NCBI GenBank assembly: GCA_000783305.1
Contig: JROE01000005.1
Coordinates: 186,001 to 250,000 of the forward strand
Direction of reading: 5' to 3'
DNA length: 64,000 bases
Origin: Sphingobacteriaceae bacterium DW12
Lineage (GTDB): Bacteria; Bacteroidota; Bacteroidia; Sphingobacteriales; Sphingobacteriaceae
Shown: in pieces, positions 9,075 to 18,484 of the stretch
Numbering within the stretch: position 1 is the stretch's first letter
How the letters are laid out: each line of letters opens with the position of its first letter
Position numbers and translations under genes: made by a program
The notes under the pieces: generated by a model
Told to the model about the DNA's origin: nothing
Databases searched by the model: none
Seen by the model: the letters and a program-made list of their open reading frames with translations, nothing else

Positions 9075-10787
9075 ATGAAAAAGATATTTATATACTTATC
9101 TCTACTAATTGCTATTGCAGTTGGGTCATGTCAGAAGTCATTGACTGAAGTGCCGCTAGATTTTTATACTCCCGAAAATTCCTTTACCAATAAGGCACAG
9201 TTTGAGTCTGCATTAGCGGGTACTTATCTAGCATTCCGGACCGATATGTACGCTTTTACGGATGATTGGAGCAACTATGATATGTTGGGAATTGATTTGG
9301 ATTTGAGCAATGTGGTTCACAATAGTCCTGTAAGTAAATTTTACTTTGCATGGGATCGGATGAATGCTGACAATAGTTTTGCTAGTAAATGGTGGAGTCG
9401 CTTGTACAAGTATATTGCGCAGGCTAATACTATTATCGATCGCGCTGATTTGAGTACGGCTGTATGGACTTCTGAAAGTGAAAAATATGCAATTGTTGGC
9501 GAGGCCAAATTTCTAAGAGCCTTCGCCTACCACTTTTTAGCCAATATGTGGGGTGGTGTACCATTGGTTCTTCAAGAGACAAAAACGCCTAAATTTGATT
9601 ATGTAAGAGCTACTCAACAACAAGTATATGAGCAGTGTAAAGCTGACTTAGAATTCGCAGTACAACATATGCCAGCTATAGATCAAAATAAATCAGGTAG
9701 GGCATCACGTGAGGCGGCTTATCATTTACTTTCCGAAATCAACATTTCGTTAAAAGATTACCCTGCAGCTGTTGCAGCGGCGAGTGCAGTTATTGATGGT
9801 GGGAAGTTGCAACTTATGACATCCCGATTCGGCGTAAATAAAGATTTCAAATTTTCTGGTTATGATTCACAGGGAGCTGGCGCTCCTTGGGGAGATGTTT
9901 ATTGGGATTTGTTTCAGGAAGGTAATATGACCTATAAAGAAGGGAATAGAGAAGCAATTTGGAATATGACGCAAGATCCGGCAATAAAAGGAGGAAATAG
10001 CGTTGACGAAAGAGGATACTTCACAATGGATAGATGGTGGGGTCCTCTATTTTGGCAAGCAAAGGATAAGAATGGTGTGCAAAATTGGCTATTAGATACC
10101 CTCAATGGTAGACCGGTCGCTGGCTTGATTGTTACAGATTACGCGGATCGAATCATCTGGGATTATAAAGCAGATTTTAGTAAAGATATGCGAAATTCCG
10201 AATATAATATTCAGCGTGACTTCTATTTTACGAATCCCAATAGTACATATTTTGGTCAGAAGATAACTAAAGAAAATACAGATGCATCCACCCATTCACT
10301 ATGGAAAATAAGGACTTCCAGTCGATATATGAAATTCGTAAGGGCTGTGCCTTTGGGGTTAGCAACTGATGCTTCCAGCAAGAAAAAGAACGATGCGGGA
10401 CGCAACTGGAAAGATTGGTATATTATGCGGTTGGCAGAGACGTATCTTTTGCGAGCGGAAGCGCAGATGCTACAAGGTAATATGGGGGGAGCAGCAGCAG
10501 ATGTCAATGTGATTAGAAATCGGGCAAAAGCTACTCCTGTAGACGCTGCAGATGTCAATATTGATTTAATCCTAGATGAGCGTGCCCGTGAATTGTATGG
10601 AGAAGAGTTTAGATTAAATACATTGATGCGTACAGGAAAACTTGTCGAATATCTAAATAAATACAATGGCTATTTAAAGGAGAATAATCTAGTAGCACCA
10701 GATTTTGTCAATAAGCTACCCATTCCGAGACGTGAAATTGAAGCGAATACAGCGGCCGTTTTGGATCAAAATCCCGGCTATAATTAA
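9075..10787 (+). CDS. SusD/RagB-family surface glycan-binding lipoprotein
   Basis: 570 residues. Lipoprotein signal with Cys19 (LLIAIAVGSC), then the typical SusD beginning (SLTEVPLDFYTPENSFTN, then FESALAGTY) and TPR-like helices including GEAKFLRAFAYHFLANMWGG. The C-terminus has YIMRLAETYLLRAEAQML and DERARELYGEEFR, hallmarks of the family. It caps the SusC barrel on the cell surface and binds the oligosaccharide. It is followed by a terminator-like hairpin at 10816-10843, so the hydrolase genes downstream may be transcribed at a lower level or separately. Confidence 0.95.
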   Translation: MKKIFIYLSLLIAIAVGSCQKSLTEVPLDFYTPENSFTNKAQFESALAGTYLAFRTDMYAFTDDWSNYDMLGIDLDLSNVVHNSPVSKFYFAWDRMNADNSFASKWWSRLYKYIAQANTIIDRADLSTAVWTSESEKYAIVGEAKFLRAFAYHFLANMWGGVPLVLQETKTPKFDYVRATQQQVYEQCKADLEFAVQHMPAIDQNKSGRASREAAYHLLSEINISLKDYPAAVAAASAVIDGGKLQLMTSRFGVNKDFKFSGYDSQGAGAPWGDVYWDLFQEGNMTYKEGNREAIWNMTQDPAIKGGNSVDERGYFTMDRWWGPLFWQAKDKNGVQNWLLDTLNGRPVAGLIVTDYADRIIWDYKADFSKDMRNSEYNIQRDFYFTNPNSTYFGQKITKENTDASTHSLWKIRTSSRYMKFVRAVPLGLATDASSKKKNDAGRNWKDWYIMRLAETYLLRAEAQMLQGNMGGAAADVNVIRNRAKATPVDAADVNIDLILDERARELYGEEFRLNTLMRTGKLVEYLNKYNGYLKENNLVAPDFVNKLPIPRREIEANTAAVLDQNPGYN

Positions 10788-10815
10788 TTGTGCTCTTTGA
10801 GCTTTACTACTAAGA

Positions 10816-10856
10816 GAAGTCCTGACTGCTGATGTCAGGCTTCCTTTATCTTTCTT
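10816..10856 (+). terminator. terminator-like hairpin after susD
   Basis: GAAG-T-CCTGAC (10816-10826) pairs with GTCAGG-CTTC (10834-10843) with a one-base bulge, ten pairs, loop TGCTGAT; a T-rich stretch (10844-10856) follows. It would attenuate transcription from susD into the hydrolase genes. It overlaps the ATG at 10832, arguing against that start for the next gene. Confidence 0.55.
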
Positions 10857-10966
10857 GTCGATCCTATATGATGCTTTGGCACACAGCATGTAGGATATGC
10901 TGTATAATAAAAAATGATAACAGATGGATAGGGGAAGGAATTTCCGCGGTCTATCACACTATTTAT

Positions 10967-13123
10967 ATGCTAATGATATCACTCAAGTTTAAAATTCTAC
11001 TATTTATACTTTTACTCTTTATTGGGACCGTATCTGCACAGGAGGACAGGCAGTTTTTCGTGTCGCCTACTGGTAATGACAAGGCCCTAGGAACCCTTGA
11101 TAAGCCTTTTGCTACACTGGAGAGGGCGCGCACAGCCGTAAAGAAAATCCTTCAAACGAAAAAAGCAGGTGCTATCAATGTATACTTCCGTGGGGGCGAA
11201 TACTACTTTAAGAACAGTGTTTTTTTTGATGAGCATGACTCCGGGTCTGAGGCTGCCCCCGTGACCTATGCAGCCTATCAAGACGAAACAGTATCATTCT
11301 CAGGAGGGATCTCTTTGCCAATCCATTTAGCCGTTCCCGTAAAGGATAAAGCCATATTAGCACGGTTTACAACCTCAGCCAAAAGTCAAATTTTGCAAAT
11401 TAATCTGAAAAAAGCAAGAATCACTGATTACGGACAGTTGACCCCACGTGGATTTTTACGCCCCTATGAGCCTGCTCCTTTAGAATTATTTGTAAATAAA
11501 GAAGCATTGAGTATATCCCGCTTCCCCAATGATACATTGATGCAGATGGGCAAAGTCCTTGACCCGGGGTCAGTACCACGTAATGAGGATTTTTCACAAC
11601 GTGGAGGTAAATTTCACTTTTTGAATGACCAGCCGAGTCGATGGACGCAAGCTAAAGATATTTGGATATCGGGTTTCTTTCACTACGGATATGCTGATGA
11701 TGCTGTGCAGGTAGCTAATATAGATTTAAATAATAAGGTAATTACCACTAAACAAGAGACCTTATATGGATTTAAAAGTGGAGCCAAATTCAATAAGTTT
11801 TTCGCTTATAATCTAATGGAAGAGATAGACAGACCAGGTGAGTACTATCTAGATAGAAGTTCTGGAATACTGTATTTTTATCCATTGAGTACCGACTTGA
11901 AGACGATTGAAGTATCTATGCTTGAAGCACCTTTAGTGCAATTAAAGGGGGCATCATATATTCATTTCGACAGGTTAATCTTTGAATGTTCGCGAGGCAT
12001 GGGGTTGTACATCGAGAATGGACAGGCCAATAGAATTGAGAGCTGCGTCTTTCGAAATCTGGGTATTGTAGCTGTCACCATGGGTAAAGGGGTAGAGCCA
12101 TTCAAACAATTGGTTCACGAAGGAGATGGTGTGGTAGCTTCGGCTCAATTGGGAGGATTGACAAGCCATATTTACAAGAATACAACCTTTAACCGCGAGG
12201 CGGGCACCAATCATATTATATCCAATTGTGAGATATATAACATAGGCTCGGGAGGGATTAGTATGGGTGGTGGCGATCGTCTGACTTTAGAAAAGGGCAA
12301 CAATCAGGTCGTCAATTGTACAATTCACGATTTCAACCGACTCAATCGCTCATACAGAGCAGGTATTAATATCGATGGTGTAGGCAATATCATACGTAAC
12401 AATGAGATATATAATTGCCCAGGAAGTGCTGTTTTGCTCCACGGTAATGATCATTTGATAGAGTATAATGTGATTCATCATGCTGTTACGGATGGAGATG
12501 ATATGGGAGCTATATACTATGGTCGCGATCCTAGTGAGCAGGGCAATATAGTGCGATACAACTTTTTTCATCACATTGGCAATGACCATGGCCTCATAGT
12601 GGCGGTGTATCACGATGACGGTGCCTGTGGAATGGAAGTCACGGGAAATGTTTTTTATAAAGCCGGTACCAAAAATATATTACTAGGAGGAGGGCGCGAT
12701 AATGTGTATCGTAATAATATCTTTATTGGTCCACGTCAGGCTCTGCATCTCGACAATAGATTGATGAATTGGGCAAAAGCCAACCTTGATAAAGATGGAT
12801 TATTTCAAAAGCGATTGGAAGCCGTTAATTATAAAGGCGAGCCTTGGGCGAGCAGATATCCGCACTTGAGCACCTATTTCGAAGATGATCCTGCCCTACC
12901 CAAACGTAACTGGATTGATCAAAACGTATTCATTGATACCAAGCTCCTACATGCAGGAAAGGCCGATTGGTCGTGGATAGGAAGAAATTACATTGGTACG
13001 GGAGATCCTGGATTTGAAGATTTTTCAGAAATGAATTTTCAGCTCAAACCTACTTCTGAGATATTCAAATTGCTACCAGAATTTAAAGCCATCCCATTTG
13101 ATAAAATAGGGGTTCAAAGATAA
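10967..13123 (+). CDS. right-handed parallel beta-helix protein, GH141-like
   Basis: Start 10967 (MLM...) or 10973 gives a clean signal peptide (KILLFILLLFIGTVSAQ); the upstream ATG at 10832 lies within the terminator hairpin and adds a non-signal Cys-rich stretch. 718 residues. The N-terminus has FFVSPTGNDKALGTLDKPF, typical of secreted beta-helix carbohydrate-active proteins. The middle has IWISGFFHYGYADDAV, then EIDRPGEYYLDRSSGILYFY, resembling GH141-type enzymes. From about residue 310 there are beta-helix turns (NHIISNCEIYNIGSGGISM, IIRNNEIYNCPGSAVLL and others). GH141 includes an alpha-fucosidase and a xylanase, so specificity is open. It is 2 bp upstream of the GH2 gene, hence one operon. 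Confidence 0.75.
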   Translation: MLMISLKFKILLFILLLFIGTVSAQEDRQFFVSPTGNDKALGTLDKPFATLERARTAVKKILQTKKAGAINVYFRGGEYYFKNSVFFDEHDSGSEAAPVTYAAYQDETVSFSGGISLPIHLAVPVKDKAILARFTTSAKSQILQINLKKARITDYGQLTPRGFLRPYEPAPLELFVNKEALSISRFPNDTLMQMGKVLDPGSVPRNEDFSQRGGKFHFLNDQPSRWTQAKDIWISGFFHYGYADDAVQVANIDLNNKVITTKQETLYGFKSGAKFNKFFAYNLMEEIDRPGEYYLDRSSGILYFYPLSTDLKTIEVSMLEAPLVQLKGASYIHFDRLIFECSRGMGLYIENGQANRIESCVFRNLGIVAVTMGKGVEPFKQLVHEGDGVVASAQLGGLTSHIYKNTTFNREAGTNHIISNCEIYNIGSGGISMGGGDRLTLEKGNNQVVNCTIHDFNRLNRSYRAGINIDGVGNIIRNNEIYNCPGSAVLLHGNDHLIEYNVIHHAVTDGDDMGAIYYGRDPSEQGNIVRYNFFHHIGNDHGLIVAVYHDDGACGMEVTGNVFYKAGTKNILLGGGRDNVYRNNIFIGPRQALHLDNRLMNWAKANLDKDGLFQKRLEAVNYKGEPWASRYPHLSTYFEDDPALPKRNWIDQNVFIDTKLLHAGKADWSWIGRNYIGTGDPGFEDFSEMNFQLKPTSEIFKLLPEFKAIPFDKIGVQR

Positions 13124-13125
13124 CT

Positions 13126-16100
13126 ATGAATATGATATTGAAGAATTTTTTCAGACCATCTGTACGGACCGCTTTTCGTGTTTCCAACTTGTTTGTACCG
13201 CTGATGTTATTGGTACATCATACCCATGCGCAGGATAAATTTGCTGATATCGGCACACGTCAATATGATACACGATTCCATTTATTGGTACAACCTAAGC
13301 CACCTATATTAGCGAATATTGACTTGCCTATCACACATAATCCAGCTTCTATGTTTAAGGCTGTAAAGCCTATTTCTACAAAAGAAGAACTATACTCAGA
13401 ATTGTCTTCTTTAAAAAAACGATATCTGCCATTTATGCAAAATTTGGCACCTGTACCTGATCGTACTAGAAAGCAGATTCCGCTCACCGCGTTCAATTGG
13501 AGAGTAGAGACCGCAACCGATCGAAATGATTTTACAAGCACCTTAAGGGGCGCTGGTAACTGGGAGGAGGTTCAAATACCGCATTACGGTCCACCATTAG
13601 GACGCGCAGTGACTTATTATCATAAAGAAGTTGACCTTGTAGAAGCCGATTTTGCATCTGGCAATTTGTTTATCTGTTTTAAGGCTGTAGACTACAAGGC
13701 ATCCGTCTTTGTAAATGGTCAGTTATGTGGTACACATGAAGGTTTTTTTGCGCCTTTTGAGTTTGAGATTTCAAAATATTCCAAACCTGGTAAAAATCAG
13801 ATATTGGTAAAAGTAGAAAACGATTACACCAGTACCGGAGGAAAAGATGATCAAGGTAATTCGCTTATTGGGAATAAGATTTATGCTGTAAGTGGATTAG
13901 GGTATGATGATCCGGAGTTGGGTTGGCACCTATGCCCACCTGGAATGGGTATTTATCAAGATTGTTATTTAGAAGCTAGGGCACCGTTGCACATCCATGA
14001 TATCTTTGTACGTCCTAAATTAGAAACCTCCGTCGCTGAGGCATGGATTGAAGTCAATAACTTTGAGGCTTATCCCGCAGAAGCCACATTGCGTATCTCT
14101 GTCTATGGTCAAAATTTTCTAGACACTGTCGTACAAGACATGGAGTACATCCCCTCTACAACCTATGTGCCTGGTGTAGGTGATTTAGCGAAACCCGCAG
14201 ATTGGGAGCAGAATACGCTGAAAATGGGATATGGACCCAACTATCTACGTATCCCTATTGACATGAAGACATTTAGACTATGGGAGCCCGAGAATCCTTG
14301 GCTCTATCAGATTCAGGTCAAGGTATACGATGCCAGGGGACGCCTTACCGACACCCGTGTGCAGCAGTTTGGTATGCGTAGCTTTACGATGGATACCCTC
14401 AACACGCCTAAAGGTAATATGTATCTTAATGGCAATATGATTCGTCTGCGGGGGGCCAACAGTATGGGGTTTGAGCAACAATCTGTATTCCGAAAGAACT
14501 GGGACCAGTTGATAGATGATCTGTTATTGGCCAAACTGTGTAATCTTAATTATCTGCGCTTTACCCAGCGTCCAGTGCAGGAAGAAGTTTACGATTATTG
14601 TGATAAATTGGGCCTATTGAATCAAACCGATCTTCCTCTGTTTGGAAGCTTACGCCGCAATCAATTTGCAGAGACAATTAGACAGGTAGAGGAGATGGAG
14701 AGATTAGTCCGAAAACATCCTTCCACCATCTTGGTCACCTATATCAATGAACGCTTTCCTAACGCAGAGGGATTTCCTCAGCGTAGCTTGAATACCGCTG
14801 ACGAATATTACCGCTTGTTTACTGCGCTGGACCAAGCGGTACTGTTGAGCAATCCCGATCGGGTAATCAAGGCTGGGGATGGTGACTATGACCCACCTTC
14901 TCCAGGATTACCGGATAATCATTGTTACAATACATGGTATAATGGGCATGGCTTGGCTCTCGGAAAGATGTACCAAGGTTATTGGCAGCCAGTCAAACCG
15001 GGATGGATGTATGCCTGTGGCGAGTTTGGTGCCGAAGGTCTCGATCCATTGAACGTCATGACCAAATATTATCCAGTTTCTTGGTTGCCTCAAAATAAAG
15101 CAGAGGACGCTATTTGGACAGCTAATAAGATTTCACAATCGCAGACCCATCGCTTTCACTATATGTGGTACAATCCGCAAAATAGCCTAGAAAATTGGAT
15201 AGAGGCGAGTCAGGACTATCAGGCATGGGCGATGAAGTTTGTCGCCGAGGCCTTTAGGCGCGACTCTAGGATGGTTTCGTTTGCAGTTCATTTGTTCATC
15301 GATGCATGGCCTGCTGGTTGGATGAAATCTATAATGGACGTGGACCGACAGCCTAAGAAAGCATATTTTGCTTATCGGAATGCTTTGGAACCATTAATGG
15401 TCTCGTTGCGTAGTGATCGGAATAAATTTTATTCAGAGGAAGAAACTGCTTTTGAAGCTTGGATAAGCAATGATTTGAACACGGTCCCGACTGGGTATCT
15501 GCTGAAATATCAAATTGAAAAAGGTGGAGAGGTCATCATGGCCAATCATATCCCTGCTCAAATACCCGTTAACAGTTCGGAGTTTCAAGGTTTTATAAAA
15601 TTTAAATCTCCGGATGTTAACCAGCGTACAGATTATATTTTACGTGTGGCTTTGGTTAATGAGCAGGGGACGAGTGTCTATCAGAATGATTTTGCCTTTG
15701 AAATATTTCCAAAACGGAAAATACACAAGAAAAAACTGTACATAGTCGAAGATATTAACGGACAATTGGCCACATTGGCGCAACAAGCTGGATATACGAT
15801 TACTAATTCCGGGACAAATGCTGATGCCGTACTTGTTGGCAACTACGAACGTTACAAATCAAGACAACAGGAAATCGACGGATGGGTCAGTAAAGGCAAG
15901 ACTGTTGTGTTCATGACACTCCCAGCTGGGCAATATTCGATTGCCAATACTACTGTATTCATCGAAAAAAATAGTATGGGCGATTATTACTTTGCGTCGC
16001 CCATGACCGGTCACTCAGTGGTTAGGAATAATAAACCCTTTGACTTCAATCTATGGTATGATAGCAAAGAGAATTGCATTGCTCCTATTCTTAGTCATAC

Positions 16101-16293
16101 CATTTCTGGGCCCCAATGGGAACCAATCTTAAGCAGTGGGAATTCCAATTGGCTAGGAGACAAAGGGACCGTCATGGCGGCAGGTGAGTTGAAATTGGGT
16201 AAAGGTGTATTCCGGATCTGTGAAATCGAAATGATTGATCGAGTCACACACAATCCCACAGCAGTCTCATTCTTAGATAATCTGTTAAAATAA
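13126..16293 (+). CDS. glycoside hydrolase family 2-type enzyme
   Basis: 1055 residues, exported (hydrophobic signal ending near HHTHAQDKF). Domain order: an N-terminal sugar-binding jelly roll (NWEEVQIPHYGPPLGRAVTY, then FKAVDYKASVFVNGQLCGTH), an immunoglobulin-like domain, a TIM barrel starting near PKGNMYLNGNMIRLRGANSM, and a long C-terminal extension from about residue 760. The catalytic acid/base is probably Glu542 in YINERFPN. The nucleophile is probably Glu633 in GEFGAEG, with Glu637 nearby. GH2 covers beta-galactosidases, glucuronidases and mannosidases, and sequence alone does not decide among them. It lies between the beta-helix and GH97 genes with gaps of 2 and 30 bp, so co-transcription is likely. 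Confidence 0.85.
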   Translation: MNMILKNFFRPSVRTAFRVSNLFVPLMLLVHHTHAQDKFADIGTRQYDTRFHLLVQPKPPILANIDLPITHNPASMFKAVKPISTKEELYSELSSLKKRYLPFMQNLAPVPDRTRKQIPLTAFNWRVETATDRNDFTSTLRGAGNWEEVQIPHYGPPLGRAVTYYHKEVDLVEADFASGNLFICFKAVDYKASVFVNGQLCGTHEGFFAPFEFEISKYSKPGKNQILVKVENDYTSTGGKDDQGNSLIGNKIYAVSGLGYDDPELGWHLCPPGMGIYQDCYLEARAPLHIHDIFVRPKLETSVAEAWIEVNNFEAYPAEATLRISVYGQNFLDTVVQDMEYIPSTTYVPGVGDLAKPADWEQNTLKMGYGPNYLRIPIDMKTFRLWEPENPWLYQIQVKVYDARGRLTDTRVQQFGMRSFTMDTLNTPKGNMYLNGNMIRLRGANSMGFEQQSVFRKNWDQLIDDLLLAKLCNLNYLRFTQRPVQEEVYDYCDKLGLLNQTDLPLFGSLRRNQFAETIRQVEEMERLVRKHPSTILVTYINERFPNAEGFPQRSLNTADEYYRLFTALDQAVLLSNPDRVIKAGDGDYDPPSPGLPDNHCYNTWYNGHGLALGKMYQGYWQPVKPGWMYACGEFGAEGLDPLNVMTKYYPVSWLPQNKAEDAIWTANKISQSQTHRFHYMWYNPQNSLENWIEASQDYQAWAMKFVAEAFRRDSRMVSFAVHLFIDAWPAGWMKSIMDVDRQPKKAYFAYRNALEPLMVSLRSDRNKFYSEEETAFEAWISNDLNTVPTGYLLKYQIEKGGEVIMANHIPAQIPVNSSEFQGFIKFKSPDVNQRTDYILRVALVNEQGTSVYQNDFAFEIFPKRKIHKKKLYIVEDINGQLATLAQQAGYTITNSGTNADAVLVGNYERYKSRQQEIDGWVSKGKTVVFMTLPAGQYSIANTTVFIEKNSMGDYYFASPMTGHSVVRNNKPFDFNLWYDSKENCIAPILSHTISGPQWEPILSSGNSNWLGDKGTVMAAGELKLGKGVFRICEIEMIDRVTHNPTAVSFLDNLLK

Positions 16294-16323
16294 TTATTGT
16301 TGAGAATTATATCAAAAGTTAAG

Positions 16324-18201
16324 ATGTTAAGAATTGTAGTGTTTCTGTGTGTGTTTTTCCTAGGCAAGCAGTTATTGGCGACTCACGGGGCCTCTGAATT
16401 GCGTTCTCCTAACGGAGAGTTAGCCTTTTCGTTTGACTTATTACCTGATGGCGTACCGGTATACTCTATATCCAATCAGGGTAGGCCTGTCGTGTTGTCA
16501 TCAACTTTGGGGTTGGTCGGTTGGGAGAGGGGCTTTCGGCTGGGTGATATACATACGGTAATGTGCGATACTGTGTGGAAGCCTGTTTATGGAGAACGAA
16601 ATCAAGTTCGGGATCACTTCCAAGAAATGACTATCACCCTGTTATTGGGTGATAGACATACGCTTAAATTTCAAATTCAGGTTCGGGCCTATAACGAAGG
16701 TATCGCTTTTCGATATTTTTTTCCAGAAGACCCCGATGGAGGTATGGACATCAATATTGTTAAAGAGCTTACGGAGTTCACTGTGCCTGAAGGAACTAAA
16801 GCATGGTTTACCAATATTGCGCAGGCAGAGTATCGTTTACTTCCCTTGATAAATTGGCCCGGAGAAAGTGAGAGACCATTGGTACTACAGCTGCCAGACG
16901 GAAGTTTTGCTTGCTTGACAGAAGCTCAAATGGTTAACTATGCTCGTACCAAGTTTGCATTAAGTCCCAGCAAACCCAATACTATAAGCTGCTCAATCTA
17001 CGATAAAGTTGATTTTTACACTCCATTTGCTACCCCTTGGAGAGTTGTGATGGTCGCAGATCGTCCTGGCCAATTACTCGCTAATAATGATTTGCTACTG
17101 AATCTAAACCCGCCGTCTGCAATCAACAATACATCTTGGATCCAACCGGGTAAGATTATGCGAGAAATGACGCTATCCATGAAAGGCTCTAAAGAATTAG
17201 TTGATTTTGCGGTCCAACGTAACATCCAGTATATTCACTTTGACGCTGGGTGGTATGGATATGAATATGTCGTGGGTTCTGATGCTAGTGAGGTAAATGT
17301 AGATCCAAGACGCAATCCCAAAAGTGACTTGGAGCTGCAGGAAATCATTCGGTATGCCAATGATAACGGGGTTGGGGTATTCTTGTATGTGAATCAACGT
17401 GCTCTCTATCAACAATTGGATGAATTGTTACCTCTCTTTCAGCAGTGGGGGGTGCGTGGTATAAAATTCGGTTTTGTAGGCGTGGGTTCCCACAAGTGGA
17501 CCACTTGGTTGCATGATGCCATTAAGAAATGCGCACGGTATAATCTGATGGTCAATGTCCATGACGAGTACAGGCCAACCGGGTTTAGTCGAACTTACCC
17601 CAATCTGCTGACGCAGGAGGGTGTTTATGGCAATGAAGAGATGCCTACTGCTACCGACAATACCATTCTTCCTTTTACGCGATTCATAGCAGGAGCAGCC
17701 GATTATACGATTTGCTATTACCAACAAAAGAATCTAAAGGTAAATGTGCCGCCCAATCGTACTATAAAGACTACTTCAGCACATCAGATGGCCCTTTCCA
17801 CAATCTTTTATAGTCCATTGCAGTACATGTATTGGTATGACATTTCATCGGATTCGCACGGCGAGCCTGAGCTCGAATATTTTGATAATATAGCTACCGT
17901 ATGGGAGGATTCCAAAGTCTTGGATGGAGAGATAGGTCAATACATTACAATTGCACGTCGAAAGGGTGAGGATTGGTTTGTTGGCACAATTACCAATAAT
18001 GATGCCCGTGCGCTAAAGATTCCACTAGGATTTTTGATGTCGGGGAAAAAGTATGAAGCAAGTATTTACGACGATGATCCTGCCTCGAAAACTCGTACTA
18101 AGATTTCTATCAAGCGAATCAAAGTAGATGCTAATACCGTACTTGAGGCTAAGTTGATACCTTCTGGGGGGCAGGCTATTTGGATACGGCCCCTCAACTA
18201 G
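16324..18201 (+). CDS. glycoside hydrolase family 97 (SusB-like alpha-glycosidase)
   Basis: Start ATG 16324 gives a signal peptide (LRIVVFLCVFFLGKQLLA); a TTG nine codons upstream is less likely. 625 residues. The GH97 N-terminal beta-sandwich begins ELRSPNGELAFSFDL; the barrel has YIHFDAGWYGYEY, GVRGIKFGFVGVGSHKW, NVHDEYRPTGFSRTYPN and LTQEGVYGNEE. Glu432 is the likely general acid. At residue 383, where retaining GH97 enzymes carry the Asp nucleophile (K-x-D-F), this protein has Gly, and acidic residues Asp414/Glu415 follow the His of the PTG motif. That arrangement recalls inverting SusB-type members (family knowledge). It is the last gene before a strong terminator. Confidence 0.9.
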   Translation: MLRIVVFLCVFFLGKQLLATHGASELRSPNGELAFSFDLLPDGVPVYSISNQGRPVVLSSTLGLVGWERGFRLGDIHTVMCDTVWKPVYGERNQVRDHFQEMTITLLLGDRHTLKFQIQVRAYNEGIAFRYFFPEDPDGGMDINIVKELTEFTVPEGTKAWFTNIAQAEYRLLPLINWPGESERPLVLQLPDGSFACLTEAQMVNYARTKFALSPSKPNTISCSIYDKVDFYTPFATPWRVVMVADRPGQLLANNDLLLNLNPPSAINNTSWIQPGKIMREMTLSMKGSKELVDFAVQRNIQYIHFDAGWYGYEYVVGSDASEVNVDPRRNPKSDLELQEIIRYANDNGVGVFLYVNQRALYQQLDELLPLFQQWGVRGIKFGFVGVGSHKWTTWLHDAIKKCARYNLMVNVHDEYRPTGFSRTYPNLLTQEGVYGNEEMPTATDNTILPFTRFIAGAADYTICYYQQKNLKVNVPPNRTIKTTSAHQMALSTIFYSPLQYMYWYDISSDSHGEPELEYFDNIATVWEDSKVLDGEIGQYITIARRKGEDWFVGTITNNDARALKIPLGFLMSGKKYEASIYDDDPASKTRTKISIKRIKVDANTVLEAKLIPSGGQAIWIRPLN

Positions 18202-18217
18202 ATAGTAGTAACTTAGG

Positions 18218-18246
18218 AAAGTACCTTCGGGTACTTTTTTGTTTTT
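18218..18246 (+). terminator. strong rho-independent terminator after GH97 gene
   Basis: AAAGTACC (18218-18225), UUCG tetraloop, GGTACTTT (18230-18237), then TTTTGTTTTT. A perfect eight-pair stem with the very stable TTCG loop and a T-run; it ends the polysaccharide-utilisation operon. Confidence 0.9.
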
Positions 18247-18484
18247 ATCGTGTTTCCTAGGGCTACTTATTTAGTTTTACTTTCTAGTCAGTAGTTTAAT
18301 TGAATGGCAGCAAATTTCAAAAATATTTGCCAGTATTATTATATTTTCTCAACTTTAAGAAGAATGTATATCGGGTCCGAAGAGTGCATATCCGAGTTGT
18401 GATCTGTATCCAGAAACAAGCAATCGGTATCTTTGACGGAAATAGTAAATAGTATCCAAGTACCTCATTTAATCATCTGTACTA

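Noticed and set aside
10256..10666. Minus-strand frame of 136 codons opposite susD
   Set aside because: Antisense shadow within a strongly supported SusD gene.
10832..10966. Longer N-terminus of the beta-helix protein
   Set aside because: The upstream ATG lies within the right half of the susD terminator hairpin and the extra residues precede the real signal peptide.
16297..16323. TTG start for the GH97 gene
   Set aside because: It adds nine residues before a proper signal peptide starting at ATG 16324.
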